DNA from: Neocallimastix lanati (nom. inval.)
Lineage: Eukaryota; Neocallimastigomycota; Neocallimastigomycetes; Neocallimastigales; Neocallimastigaceae
Assembly: GCA_016946835.1 (NCBI GenBank)
Contig: JACVTC010000079.1
Span: 665,001-727,000, forward strand
Reading direction: 5' to 3'
DNA length: 62,000 nt
A program made the position numbers and the translations under genes. The notes under the pieces are model-generated. The model saw only the letters and a list, made by a program, of their open reading frames with translations. It was not told the DNA's origin and ran no database searches. The number at the start of each line of letters is the position of its first letter. Positions within the stretch are counted from its first letter, which is position 1. Below, piece by piece: positions 25,609 through 38,900 of the stretch.

Positions 25609-27322
25609 TAATTGCAATATTTTATTACTGTTAATGTTATAATTATTTTATTTGTATTTTCATTATTATTTTATGATAGTAATATTAATACTTAACTAAT
25701 TGGAATATTTAAATATTTAAGAAAAAATTTTTTTATATATTTTTTCTATTTTAAATAGATAGAAATAATAAATTCACTTAATAAAAATCAAATTAGAAAA
25801 ATGATTATTGATAAAAATATCTCTTAGACTAAAATATAATAATAATAATAAAAATAAAAATACACTCTATTCTAAAATTTAGCTGCAAAAACAATTTAAA
25901 AGATATTTTAGGATTTTATTTGAAATCACTATAATATTAATTGTAATTGTTTAGGAATAAATTTATAAATACATATGGTAGTTAGAAATTGATATGAAAA
26001 CATTTAGTAAATTAATGTATCAAAAATATATAACACCTTTGATATAAATATCAATTTACGATAAAGATTTATAACAGGTGAAATTATTAATTTAATGAAA
26101 ATCAGTATTATACTATATTAAAAACTTGGAAAAAGATGAACTCCATTATTATATTATCTTAGTGATCACTTTATTTCAAAAATTATTGTTATATAATTAT
26201 TAACTGTTATGATAATAAGTTATAATTATTTTAAACTTTAAATAAAAATTAATTTTATATGATATAGAATTTCGTTATATAATAAAATTATATATTTTAA
26301 TAAAAAAATTTGAATTACATTAGCAAATTAATTAAAATTTTCATTTTCTATATATTATTAAATCCTTTTTACTTAAATCCTTTGTATATTACATTTATTA
26401 TTGAATATATTATTCTATATTTAATAAATTTGTTATGTAATAATTTAATTGTTACAAAAAAAAAAAAAAAAAAAAAAAATTAATTTGTATTAGGCCTATA
26501 GTTTAATAATACAGAAAAAAAATATTTAATTTATTGTGTATTTTTTTAAAACAAGTATAATTACTTTTTCAATTATAGTGACATTAATGGGAAAAATAAA
26601 CAACATGAAGAAAAAAAATCTTTATTTAATGAGCATTAGAATTACTCTAATACAGGGCGATTTTTTTTAAATTATTTAAAATTCCAACACCAATCTCAGC
26701 AATAATTAGTTTAAAAACGATATATTTTTTTTATTAATAAAATTATTTTTTTTAAAATACTAATGATTCATATTTTTTATTACTATTATTTCTTAAAAAA
26801 AGAAAAAAAAAATATTTAATGATAAAAAAAAAAAAACATATATTGAAATATTGATATTTATGAATTTTTCTTTATAAAACAATATGTTTTATTTTTATAT
26901 ATATAAAAATTAATTATTATTAATTAAAATTAAAATATTAAATTATTATGAGAAAAAAAAAAAACTTTTTTTTTTTTGTTTAATTTAATATATTTTTATA
27001 TAAGAAAAACAAAAAAAAATTAAAATTAATAAAAATATTTCGATTAATTATGATGTAATAAATTAAAAATATATATTATTATATATGTATTTACATACGT
27101 AATTTTAGTAATTATAATAATTAACAACAACAAATATTCAAATATTCATAATCTTTTATATTATTAATAGTTGTTAATGACATTTATTATTTGTAAATTA
27201 AAACTTTTAAAAAATACAATAATATATATATATATTTATCTTTTATCATTGTTATTATTTTATTTAAATAAAAATATTAGAAGAAATATTATAAAAAAAA
27301 ATTTAATATATATGTTTATCTT

Positions 27323-27354
<32 letters not shown>

Positions 27355-28585
27355 TTAAAAAAATATTATAAATAAATATTTGCTCTTACTGAATAAAAAT
27401 TGATAATAAAAATTAACACTAATAAAAATTAAAATTAAAAAAAAAAAAAAAAAAAAAAATAAAGAAAGCAAAAAAGAAAAGTGGTTTAATTATAATTTTC
27501 TGTTTTTATTTGGAACCTTAAACAGAAACAAATTATATAATTAATAATATAAAGGTCTTAATTTTATAACCATAAAAGCTTTAAATTATTAAATAGAATT
27601 GTTTTTACTTCTATAACATACAGTAACAAATTATTTATATATAAAAATCTGATTTAATTATAAAAAAATTTTTAAGATAGCATTAATTCAATTATAAAAC
27701 TACAGTTAATGTTTTTATATGGGTAAAAAAATACTTTTTAAGTTTATTAAACAAAAAAAAAAAAAAATAAAATAAAGATATAAAAATATATATATTATTA
27801 TTAGATTCAAAAAACAAGTAGAAAAAGTTAAATGTTTATAATTAATTTTGGAATTAATGAAAGAAATTGCTATCATCCAATAAAGATCAAGCCAAAACTA
27901 TTTGGATATAAATTATATAGTTAAAGTAACATCTATTTCGTCTTATTATTTTTATTTCCTTTGATTTCATATTATCGTTGTAAATTTAATTAATAATATT
28001 TAGAATTAGAAAAATAAATTTAAATTTAAATTTAATGATTTTACAGAAATTTAAAATTTTAATTAATTCCATTTAAAAAGATTTTTTTTTTTTTTAGAAA
28101 TATATTTATTGATTTTTATTAAGATTATAAATTTCATATATGTAATTGAAGATTACGAAATTTTTTATTATCGATTTTATTTATTTATTTTATTTTATTT
28201 TATTTATTTTTTTTAATGAGTAATATTATTAGTTAATGAATTATAAGAAATTTAATATTTTAATTAATATTATTGGAAGTGAAAATATATATATATATAA
28301 ATAAAAATATTACCAGTTTATGTATTATCAGTTATTTAATATTACTTTAAATAAATTTTTATTTTATGAAATTTCTAAATTATAATCATTTTTAATTAAA
28401 AGGTATATTTTTTTGCATATTATTATAAGAATATATTTTAATGCATAAATTAATGCTTCAAGAAATCTATAAATATCATTTTTATTTAAACTGTATATTT
28501 TTTTAATTTTCATTTTTGAAAATTTTAATTTTAATGTATTAATTATCTAATCATTGAAACAAAATTAATTAAAAGTTTGTTTTAA
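23949..28585. other. Long AT-rich intergenic region
   Basis: Long homopolymers punctuate it: A tract 24559-24588, T tract 25171-25200, T tract ~25571-25607, A tracts near 26456-26479 and 27438-27459. No coding motif, inverted repeat or transposon signature was recognised. The short AT-rich reading frame at 27171-27371 has only Ile/Leu/Lys/Tyr-rich composition and is treated as chance. The 5' end of this region should contain the receptor promoter (minus strand). Confidence 0.5.
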
Positions 28586-29574
28586 TTAAATAGCTTTGCT
28601 ATTACTGAAATTGGTTGCATATTTTTTATCAGAACGGAATTCAATAGAGTCACCGGGTCTTATTTCCTTACAGCTACTATAATTACGACCTTTTTTTTAA
28701 CATTATTTATTAATAATAAATGTTTAATATATATATTCATTAGTTTACATTTTATAAAAAAATTTATATGAATATATAATAATTCTGTATTATATTCGAT
28801 TTTTTTTTTATTATTATGAATTTATTATAATTTTTTTGTTTATTTTATTGTTTATTTACCATTACTTGTTAAGAAAATTAAGTAACTTTCAGAAGCACCC
28901 GTAATTTTTGAAAGTGTTGAGCATGAATCTCCATTTTCAACAGTATAAACACTATATTCATAATTTTTCTTTTCAGCTTTAATACAAACTTTTGTGTTTG
29001 AACCCAAGCTATCACAATTTAAAGTAAGATTTATTTTTCTTAATTCAAAATATGAACCAATGCCATTATCATTTGCAATTGAACTGCAATTTTCATTTCC
29101 TGTTGTAACAACATGTCTTACACATTGAAGTCCTGACCCTGAAGTTGCTTTAGGAATTACAGGAGTATTAGCATTACTAGTGTTTTGGGTTGGTGTAATA
29201 TTATTTGTTTTAGTTTGCACAACATTTGTTTTAACGTTATTACCATTATTAACAGTATTTTCATTATTATTTACTCTATTAATATTATTAATATAAGGTG
29301 GTGCTTTAATTACCGGTACATTAACAGGAATTTGTTTATTTTCAGTTGTTATAGTTCCATTCTTTGATCCTAAAATATTATCAATATTTCCATTATTAAC
29401 CATATTTGGTTCATTTGCTAAATTTGGTGTATTTGTTGAATTTGTTTTTTGATTATTTTTAACATCTGTATTAATTTCTTTTGGACCAATTCTTCTATAA
29501 CATCTATATCCTTTGGTATATACTTCAATTGTTCCAATAATAAAAATATATAATAATATATAAAACTTTTTCAT
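28586..29574 (-). CDS. Secreted protein with two LysM domains
   Basis: Two exons, 29574-28860 and 28689-28586, with a 170-nt phase-1 intron (GTAAAT donor, AAAG acceptor) encode 272 residues. Without splicing the frame stops just after the donor in the middle of the second LysM; splicing completes it (SNG|RNYSSCKEIRPGDSIEF), which supports the model. Residues 1-20 are a signal peptide. Residues ~25-145 are an Asn/Thr/Val-rich low-complexity linker. LysM1 is ~151-198 (CVRHVV...NCSSIAN...LNCDSL...KVCI) and LysM2 ~205-256 (YSVYTVENGDSCSTLSK...). LysM modules bind GlcNAc polymers such as chitin or peptidoglycan. This could be a cell-wall protein or a binder of bacterial wall in the rumen; neither can be decided here. 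No catalytic domain is attached. Confidence 0.83.
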
Positions 29575-30841
29575 TTTTTTTATTATTAATTTCTTTTTTT
29601 TTTTTTTTTTTTTTATTATTATTTTTAATTTTTTATTTATTTTTACGTTTTTATTTATTTATTTTTTTGAGAAAACTTTAAATAAATCCCTTTTTTTTTT
29701 TTTTATATAATTTTGTATTAAAAATATTTTTAATATATAATTGGATAGAAATATTCAATTAATACTCAGGAATACTAAAAAGCAATAGTTATTAATACAT
29801 TATTGGATTTCAATTTTCTAAAATATATTTAATATTTATTAATTTATGTTACACAAAAGCATATTAAATAATAAATTTAAAAATATTAATAAATCTTTTT
29901 TCATTTCAAAAATATAATAAATTTATGAAAATTTTTTTATTCACTTATTTATTATTTATTTAGTTCATTATTTATTATTCTATTAATTTTTACTTAATAC
30001 TTTTTACTTATTTATTATTTATTTATTAATTATAAATTATTTATTATTAGTATTATATCTTTTTTTAAAAAAACAAAAAGAAATAAAAACTAATAAATAT
30101 TTTTAAATTTTTTTTATATTTTTAATTTATTAATAATAAAAAGCAATTATTTATAATTTATTTTTTTATTTTTTAATTTGATAAATTGTATTAGTCAAAT
30201 TTCTTTTTTGAATAGATTTAATTTTTTTTTTTAATATTATTAAATAAAAATAATATATATAATAAAAGTAATTTTTTACTCTAAATAAATAAAAATAAAA
30301 ATCAATATGGGTAAGATAAAAAAAAAGATTAACTAAATAAAAAAAATTAAAAACTTTCAATTAATATTTATTAATTATTTTATTCCAATAATTTTAAACT
30401 AATAAAATTTATATATAACTATCATTTTAAGTTTTTATTAAACAAAAAAATCGTTTGTTATTTTTTTAAGAATAAATAACAATAATATTTATGAAATTAT
30501 TGATATTATAAATAATTAATTTTGACTTTTTTTTATTTTTTGAAAACTAGGAAACCTTTTTTTGAATAATTTATATAAAAAATGTTACTATTAGTTTTTC
30601 TTAACTTCTTTTATATATATTTAAATAAATATCAAACGATTTTTATTTTTATTTTTATTTTTTATTGATTTTCCTTTTTTTTTTTTTTTTTTTTTTAAGT
30701 ATTTATCTTTCATTATAAATTCAAAATAAAATAAAAAAAATTTTTTTTAATTAATATATTATATTTGTTATAATATTTTATTTTAAAAAAAATTTTTTTT
30801 AATATTATTATATTTTACTTTTAAAAAAAAAACTTAAGAAT
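29575..30841. other. AT-rich intergenic DNA
   Basis: Promoter side of the LysM gene (minus strand), with T-rich tracts just upstream of its ATG. No other gene or repeat recognised before the small transposon at 30.85 kb. Confidence 0.5.
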
Positions 30842-31773
30842 ATAATAAAAGGGAGAGTTGCATTTCGCCAAGTTGAATTGATATATAAATAAATAAATAA
30901 ATAAAAATTCAAAATAATTTTTTTAAACTTGGTTTTATTATATTTAATAATTAATTAATGATATTTTTTAATATTTTGTATATATTAGTAATAAAATAAT
31001 TATTTATAATATTTAAAATTTAATTATAAAAATATATTTAATTATAAAGATTTATTTTAGTTTTTTGTAAAATAGTAATAAAATTAAATATTTTAATGAT
31101 ATATTTTTTAATTATATGTATTTTAAATGAAGATTAATTATCCAAATCTTATTTTTTAATTCTTTTATATTTTAAATTATTCCTTTTTTTAGTGTAACTG
31201 ATAAAAATAAAGTATTTATGAGATTATTTTACTTTTAGTATAAAAATTTTTATATCATAATTTTAATTCATTTATATTTATTTTATATTTAATAACTATT
31301 ATTATTATTTTCATCATTATTATAAAAATATCATTACTGATGTTTCTGTAATTATTGCTACAGTTTATATTATTTATTTATTATATATTATATATTATTT
31401 ATTATTAATTTATAACATAAAATGCCCTAAGAAAAACATTTTTATGTTTTTCTAAAGTAGTTAAATATTTTTATAAATTCATTTATATATATATATATAT
31501 TTGTAAATGATAATAAATGTTATTTATAATTTTAATCCGTCATTATTATTATTAATGACAATCCTTTTATAATTATTACTATTATTTATTATTTATTTAT
31601 TTAAACAGATATTTGTAAAGATATTATATATGAAAAAAATTTTTTAATATTTAAATATTTACTTTTAAATATAAATACATCAATATTAATAATATTTTAT
31701 TTTATTTATTTATTTAATAATTTTCAATTTGGAGAAATGCAACTTGGCGAAATGCACCACTCCCATAATAAAA
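30842..31773. mobile_element. Non-autonomous MULE-like element with perfect 9-bp target duplication
   Basis: The element is 30851-31764 (914 bp). Left end GGGAGAGTTGCATTTCGCC; the right end read in reverse is GGGAGTGGTGCATTTCGCC. The inverted repeats continue with CAAGTTG on both sides. Identical 9-bp flanks ATAATAAAA lie at 30842-30850 and 31765-31773. The interior is AT-rich and non-coding. The left end matches the 5.1-kb element, and both right ends contain a TTTATTTAATAATTTTCAAT stretch just before the terminus, so the two belong to one family of different length. Confidence 0.85.
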
Positions 31774-31929
31774 GGGATAAACCCATTTTATATAATTTTT
31801 TTATATAAATTATTACAATTAAATAATTTTTTTTTATTATAGGAATAAACCTTATTTAGTAATATTTATTAAAAGAAATTTATAAAAATGAAATGTATGA
31901 AATTTTTTACATTAATATTAAAAAAACTA

Positions 31930-34460
31930 CATTATGAGTTTCTAGGACGAAATAACCTCTAACCCTTTCCATTCATAGATTATAACTTCATGTGAATAAA
32001 AATTATCATTTGAAATTGTATCAGAATTTCTTCTTTGCCTTATCATTTCGACATCGACGCACTTGACCAGGTAGGTCTAATTGGAATAAAAATTGATCAT
32101 AATGTGAAAAATCACTAATCATAAAAGGCATAATACTAATACGAAATTCGGTAAGCCCCACAAAATAAGAAGATTCTCTCGAACGGTGATTGATATGATA
32201 TCATTAATAAGACGCCTTCTTTCCCTCGAGCAGATCTTTAAGTTCGCATATACTGAATTTCCGCCATGAAGGTGACATAGTACTTAAAAATTATTATTAT
32301 TATTATCGAAATCTTCCTAAGTAAAAAATATTATTGTTATTATCAATATCTTCTTCTTTTACATTAGGAATGTTCAATGATTTCGCATGAACAATCAGAG
32401 AAAAATTAATAAATATTTCATCAACAAGTTTTAAGAATTGTTGTCTATATTTTTCGAATTTGGAACATAAAAGTATCCGAGATGTAAATCTAGGTCTGCT
32501 GTTACTTACACTACAACAAGGGTATTATGTTGGGCAATCTTTTGATACCTGTTTGCTTTTTACATAAGGTTTCATATTAAAATTTAATACACATTTATTT
32601 TTTTCAATCAAAAAAAAAAATCCAAGAGGAAATTTTGAATATTTTAGAGATAGGCGCTGAATAAATTTTTTAAAATTAAATTTAAACTTCTTTTATTTAA
32701 TTGAATAATTGCAGGAGTACTTGTATAATGAACATTTTCTCAGTAAAACTTCAAGTATTTCTCAAAGAAATTTATTTTTATTCTTGCATATTGTTAATCT
32801 ATGAACTTTTTTTCATCCATGAGTAATGTGAAAGTATTGGTATATTTTTAATTAAATGAGAAATAATACATGAGATTCTTCCTAGTTTTTGAACCATTAT
32901 ATCAGAGCCTTTGCACAAGTTATAGGAGGTATTAATAGACCTTTATAAATATTATATATAGAATTATTGAAGGTTTTATTTTTTAAACCCAAAACTCCAA
33001 AAAAAAGCCTTGATTAAAAAAAATATGAGATTTTTCAATGTTCTTTTTTTTTTTTTTGATCCAAGTAAAGGTATATAATAAATAAAGAACTGAGGACAAA
33101 TGAAATTATTATACTACTTAAAAAATAGAAAGGTTCGTTTTTATTGGTTAAAAATCTAAAATAAAGTTAACAGTATAATTTATTTTACAGTTCATATTAG
33201 CAGTAATAGGCTCAAAATCCAATGATTTATTAAAAGGTATTCCATGATATGTATAATGATTAGGGCTTGGTAGATGGTACATGCCAATCTTAAATATAGG
33301 ATTTTCATGATGATTTGAAGGTATAAAGTTCTTTGGTTTAACAAAAAGTGTATCGCCTTTACTAATTCCAAAGGTCATTTCATTTTTGATATCCCAATCA
33401 TGAGCTTTATTTAAAAGGTTTATAAGAGATATTTTTTAATTTTTTTTTTCTTTTTATAATATTTTCTTTCTTAAGAATGGAAACAATAGAAATAGAATTT
33501 CATTCATTAGGGAAGTCACCATTTCAAATTTTTATTAAATAATAAAGGTATATATTTTGTACAGTAGGAATAAGTAATTTCTAGGTTCATTCTGAGAAGA
33601 AGTAATATATATTAGAGCTGAAAAATATTTTTTAAAAAATTCTATTGTTATATCATCAGGACCAGTTACTTTGCTATTTTTAATTGAATGAGCTTTAGGA
33701 ACTCTTACTCCAATTTCATCACCTATTTCATTTGCTGTTTCTTTACCATTGTGTTAGAGTTCAGATTATCATTATGTTCAAATTCATCTCGTAAATATGT
33801 GAATTTATTATGAGAAATAATTGTTCTATATTTATCCCAAAAAATTCGATTATATTATTAAGTTTCCTTACCAGGTGGTGGCGTACTAAAATCATCGGGA
33901 GATATTTTTTTTACACAAAAGAATAAATAGTAAATGATCAGAGATATCATTTAAAGAGTTGTATACATAAGCATTATTCGTATAATCTCTTAATTTATAG
34001 TTAATAACTGTAAAGTCAATACAAGAATTCTTTCAATCATTAGATCAAGAAAACTAATGACCAACTTTATCCATAACAAACCATTGATGAGAAATTCTAA
34101 GAATAAGATCTTTAAGTTACTATTTAGTCATTTTAAAATCATCAAAAATAGCAGAAAGGCTATTCTGCTGATTCTTAAGCTAATTAGTAAAATCTATTTT
34201 CCCCTTATAACTAGAGTCTTTATGTTTCTTTTTTACTAGGGGTGTAAATATTTCTTAATGAACATCTAACACCCCATAAGAAAGCTATATTTACTGAGAG
34301 AATATATCAATTTTCTAAATTATCATTAGTGAATTGGTAGGAATTGTGAATATCAATATAAATGCCACATATACCGGAGATTTTCATGTTTGTACGTCTC
34401 AGTACTGTTCTATAATGATGTTCAATAATGATTGAGAAATGGAAAGGAATTAGAGAAAGA
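31930..34460 (-). mobile_element. Decayed non-LTR retrotransposon (LINE) copy
   Basis: On the minus strand, pieces align in order with the intact LINE at 36.1-40.2 kb. The endonuclease part has SCIDFTVINYKLRDY and NDISDHLLFILLC near 33950-34030 (intact: SSCIDHVIYN, ISDHKPI). The RT N-terminus reads KNSKVTGPDDITIEFFKKYF near 33610-33690. The RT-distal part (33148-33378) begins MTFGISKGDTLFVKPKNF. The C-terminal Cys cluster reads QVSKDCPT then PCCSVSN near 32490-32560. The RT core with the FADD box is deleted, and stops and frameshifts are numerous. It belongs to a related but distinct lineage from the intact copy. Confidence 0.8.
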
Positions 34461-34779
34461 ATTCAGGAGTGAATTATTAACCACTTCATGAATTGAATAA
34501 AAAATTAAATTAAAATGAGAAAGTCCATCATTTTTTATTTTATTTTATTTTTTATTTTTACAGCTGCAATTATTTAAACTTTATTTATTTATTCTTTATT
34601 AATTACATGAAGATTCTTTATTTATAAGAAACACTCGATATGTAAAAAAAATAGATATTATTTGTTCAATAAGAACGTAATAATATTTTAAATAATAATG
34701 TGAAATAGAAAATAATATTCAATATAAGTGTATAAATAAATTCAGAAAAAAGTTCATATACAACGAATCTCACCTCCAT
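34461..34779. other. Short spacer between LINE relics
   Basis: AT-rich DNA between the relic at 31.9-34.5 kb and the next LINE. Nothing recognised. Confidence 0.4.
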
Positions 34780-35868
34780 ATCACTTATTCCGGATTAGAG
34801 TTTGAATTGGCTATTTGGAAGAAATTATGACCTTCTCCTTCAGAGGCATTGGCCCTGCTAGCCTGTCTTACTGCATTTTCAGCGTTGACACTCCTGGTTA
34901 GTTTGTGTTTATACTGTCGGAATAGTAACCCTTATCGAGTACTAGTCCTAGGCATAATTTTTATACACCAAGAATGGTGTTTCAGAATAATCACCAGAAA
35001 CGATTTAGTTATTAAACAAAACATCCTATTCCTTTTGATAATTTAAATCAATAATGTCTGTATCTCTTCCACCAAGAAGGAAGAAATATAATCAGTACCA
35101 CGTCACATATATATTTATACACTCATTATTCAGAAAATTACTTAAATTAACACGATTATCACTAATTGAACTATTCACTACATTAGTAGTAACGATATTA
35201 TTATTTTCATTATTACTAATATTAATATTCCTATTTTCACTATCACTAATTCTACCATTATTAACAGTATTATTTCTATTATTATTATTAATATTATATA
35301 TCTCGTTACTACTATCAGAATCAGAACTTGATTCTATATTTATCTATGATAATAATGGTTATATTACTATTTGATATTGGACAATATTTAGAAATAATAT
35401 AAAAATTTTCATAAAGAATTTCATTATCCTTAAAATATTTCATTCCAAATTCACGGAAAAGATAGCATTTAGAAAATCAATGTTCCAATCGAGGATTACT
35501 ATTTTTTCTATAACAACAAGGACGCCTTTCTGGATGGTCTTCTTCAATCATTTTGGTGGCTTTGGCAACACGAGCATTGAATTTATATCTATAACTGGCA
35601 CCAAATACCCATCTGAAGCCAATGCTAAATTCAGGATACTTGAAGTTGAGTTTTATGTAGTCTCTAGTTTTCTCATGTTTTTATTTTTTTCTTATTAGCC
35701 TTAGCTTTGATTGATTTTCCTGTCATATCTCTATTGTAGTAAAAGTTTATAATTGCTTTTTTTGATGGAAATTTATCTAATTTGTAAGCTAAAATTTTAC
35801 TTTTTTTATCCCATGCATGACGTCTACACCTCGATATATCCCTAAATAAATTAGATAGAATATATTTC

Positions 35869-35871
<3 letters not shown>
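34780..35871 (-). mobile_element. Older LINE copy, 3' half (host of the nested insertion)
   Basis: The minus strand encodes a diverged C-terminal LINE region. FSIGFRWVFGASYRYKFNAR (about 35570-35630) corresponds to FNLGFSWIIRLRCGYKYNTT of the intact LINE. It is followed by a Cys/His cluster PCCYRKNSNPRLEH then a stop in place of Trp, and FSKC. Upstream, RDISRCRRHAWDKKSKILAY runs into the insertion site at 35871 and continues at 40842. An Asn/Ser-rich stretch (35160-35340) and the degenerate 3' end (34780-35050) complete it. Confidence 0.78.
35859..35871. repeat. Target-site duplication, 3' copy
   Basis: AATATATTTCGAG immediately adjoins the poly-A tail of the minus-strand LINE. The same 13 bases occur at 40829-40841 at its other end. 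Confidence 0.85.
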
Positions 35872-35905
<34 letters not shown>

Positions 35906-38900
35906 CAGGGAAGAGAATACACTTCCAAAAACTTTATTAAATTTTATTTTAAAAAATACATGTAGGTGAAAAGTACATTAGAAATTAAAAATAAAAAATT
36001 AAAAAATAAAAAATAAAAAATAAAAAAGCTCGAAAATACTATGTATTTCGGCAAGTTGTACTATGCGGGAATTTTACCCTTCCTATCAAATAAAAAAGAA
36101 ATAAAATTTAGAAGTAACATCCTTAAAATAGATAGTGTGGTGTCCACTAAACTCTCCCCGGATTCATCATTTATTGAGCTACTAGGGCGAGAATCACCCT
36201 TCGTAGTAATAGATGATAATCCTGTATTTTCATTATGCCTTATCAGTACGACGTCGACGCTCTTGGTTAAGTTTGATATTTTGCAATACCTATCAAATAA
36301 TAGCTCAAACGAACTACTTATGATAGGTATTGCATTTGTTAAGAATTCCGCCAAGCCCACAATTTTTGGAACAGGTGACTCAGATGAACCTTTGAAAAGT
36401 AGTTCATTTAAATGTCTCTGTTCCCCACTATCGAAATGTAGTTCATTTAAAACTAAAGTCCCACCAAGAAGGAACAAGTATATATAATGATTGATATAAT
36501 CTTCAAAATCAGAAATAGAGTCATAGGAAGAAAGAGGATTAAACGCTCTAATCTTCCTAAGGAATAAAACATAGAGATCATCGATGAAATTTAAAGAATT
36601 CCATCTAAAAGATGCAAGAGCATCGCATTTAAAAATCCAATGTTCAAAAGATTGATTACCTTCACCACAACATGGGCAGGACTTTGGACAATCTTCTGAA
36701 ACTCTACCCATTCTAATAGCAATAGTAGTATTGTATTTATAACCACAGCGTAAACGTATAATCCACGAAAATCCTAAGTTGAATTGGGGATATTTTAAGC
36801 TAAGCATTATTATAGCTTTATTGTTTGAGAACTTGTTACTATCGTAGTTTTGACCTTTAATACCTTGAAATCTGGAAACTGATTTCCAGTAACGTTCTAT
36901 AATATCGTCATATTTTACACATTTATATTTTTTGATTTTTTTATATAGTGTTCTAGATTCTTTAGTCCAGGAATAATAAGGCATTTTGGGAATAGATTTA
37001 ATTAGATCCTTTATGATACAGTTTGATTTACTCCATTTTGCAAATGATTTAATCTGTAAGGCTGCGCAGATACCAGCAATAGGAGGGATGCTTAGATCTC
37101 GAGATAAAGCATAAGTACTCATTGTTGAATTATGTCTAATATAGTCATTGTTTTCTGTATTTGTTTTACCATTTTTAGAGAAGGAACCGATACACCAAAA
37201 TAGACCAGTATTAATTAATGTTTGAATTCTAGCCGTTCTAGATTTGTTTGAACCAAGTAAAGGAGAATAATAAATTACTTTACTAATAACAAAAGATTGA
37301 AGAACTTTTTTCTTGTATACAATAGGAATAAGTTTATTTGAAAAGAAACGTGTAAATGAAAGAAGGGATTTTCTAACTTTAAAATGCATGTGAGATATAA
37401 TGTGTTCTAGTAGGAGATCATCTGAAAAAGGAATACCAAGATAGACATAACTAGAAACTTTAGGAATATCATTCTTTCCTAAATAGAAGGTTGGATCACT
37501 ATAGTTTGGAGGAGGTTGGAAGTTCATTGGTTTTATAACCATAGTTGCACACTTTTCAATACCAAAAGTCATTTCATTTAAATTAGCCCATTTATGTACC
37601 TTTTTTAATAATTTTTCTAAATTTTTTGCACTTGGAGCAATGAGAACAACATCATCAGCAAAGAGTCCACCACAACACTTTTTTCTTCCAACATTAACAC
37701 CATACTTTTCACAGTCATTTAGTATATCATTGATGAATAAATTGAATAAGATTGGAGATAAAGGACAACCTTGACGAACACCTCTTTTAATAGGAAATTC
37801 ATTTGATAACATTGAAGCAAATCGAGCACGTGCTTTAGATGAAGTATATAAATTACAAAGAAAATCAAAACATTTACCGCGTACTCCATAGTGATATAAT
37901 TTAGTAAGAATGTTAAAAATAGGAACTGAATCATAAGCTTTTTTAAGATCTAAAAAAGCTAAATATGTGAATTTTCCTTGGAATTTTCTTCTTTGACAAA
38001 TTTCTCTAACGGAAATGAATAAACTAATGCATTCTTCGCGGTTGCGAAATCCAAATTGTTCAGGTCTAATGAAATTGTGTGAGAGTGCGTAAGTAGATAT
38101 TCTATCTGTTATAATTTTTGAAATGATTTTTAGTCCAACGTTAATGAGAGAAATACCTCGATAATTACTACAATCTGATAGGTCACCCTTCTTAGGAATT
38201 GATACAATAGAAGCTGAGTTCCATTTTTTAGGAAATGACCCATTCCATATTTTATTAAATATCAATTTTAGACACTTTCCAGCAGCAGGATGTAATTCTA
38301 GTAATTCTTCGTTACAAAAAAGAGCTTTGTAGAATTCAATCGGAATACCATCGGGGCCGGGTGCTTTGTTATTTTTCATCGATGAAATAGTTTTTTTAAT
38401 ATCTTCAATCGTAATAGGACCATTTATATTCCAGGTAGTGGATCTAAGACTAATATTCCTTAAAGCATGATTCCAGTAATTACGATTAAGGCTGTGACCT
38501 GAGGGATCCGAAGCAAGATCTTTATAATATTCAGCCCATCTATCTAATTGCTTTGAAGGAGAGATAATATCTTGACCAAACTTAGATTTAATGCAAGTAA
38601 GGGAGGTAGATGAATATGATGGTTTAGCCATTTTCTTTAAACATCTCCAACCATTTTTGAAATCTTTATTCAAAAAATAATTACCTATTTTTACTATATT
38701 AGCCTTAAATCTAGCAGAACGAAATTTACTCTTAGTTTTCTTGATTAATTTGCAAAGTTTTTCATATTTATTAAATTGTTCAAGGTAATTATCAACATTT
38801 TCACAATTAAAGTAAGGCTTAATATTCCGAAATGCAATATGTTTTTCATGAGATAGTTTTTTAATGTAATAAGGACAATGAAAAGCAGAGCCCTTTAAAT

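Noticed and set aside
34849-35374. Two + strand frames of 65 and 106 codons
   Set aside because: They run antisense through the 3' part of the older LINE, where minus-strand homology to the intact LINE explains the sequence.
36041-36487. 148-codon + strand frame at the 3' end of the LINE
   Set aside because: Antisense to a well-supported LINE ORF; no recognisable domain.
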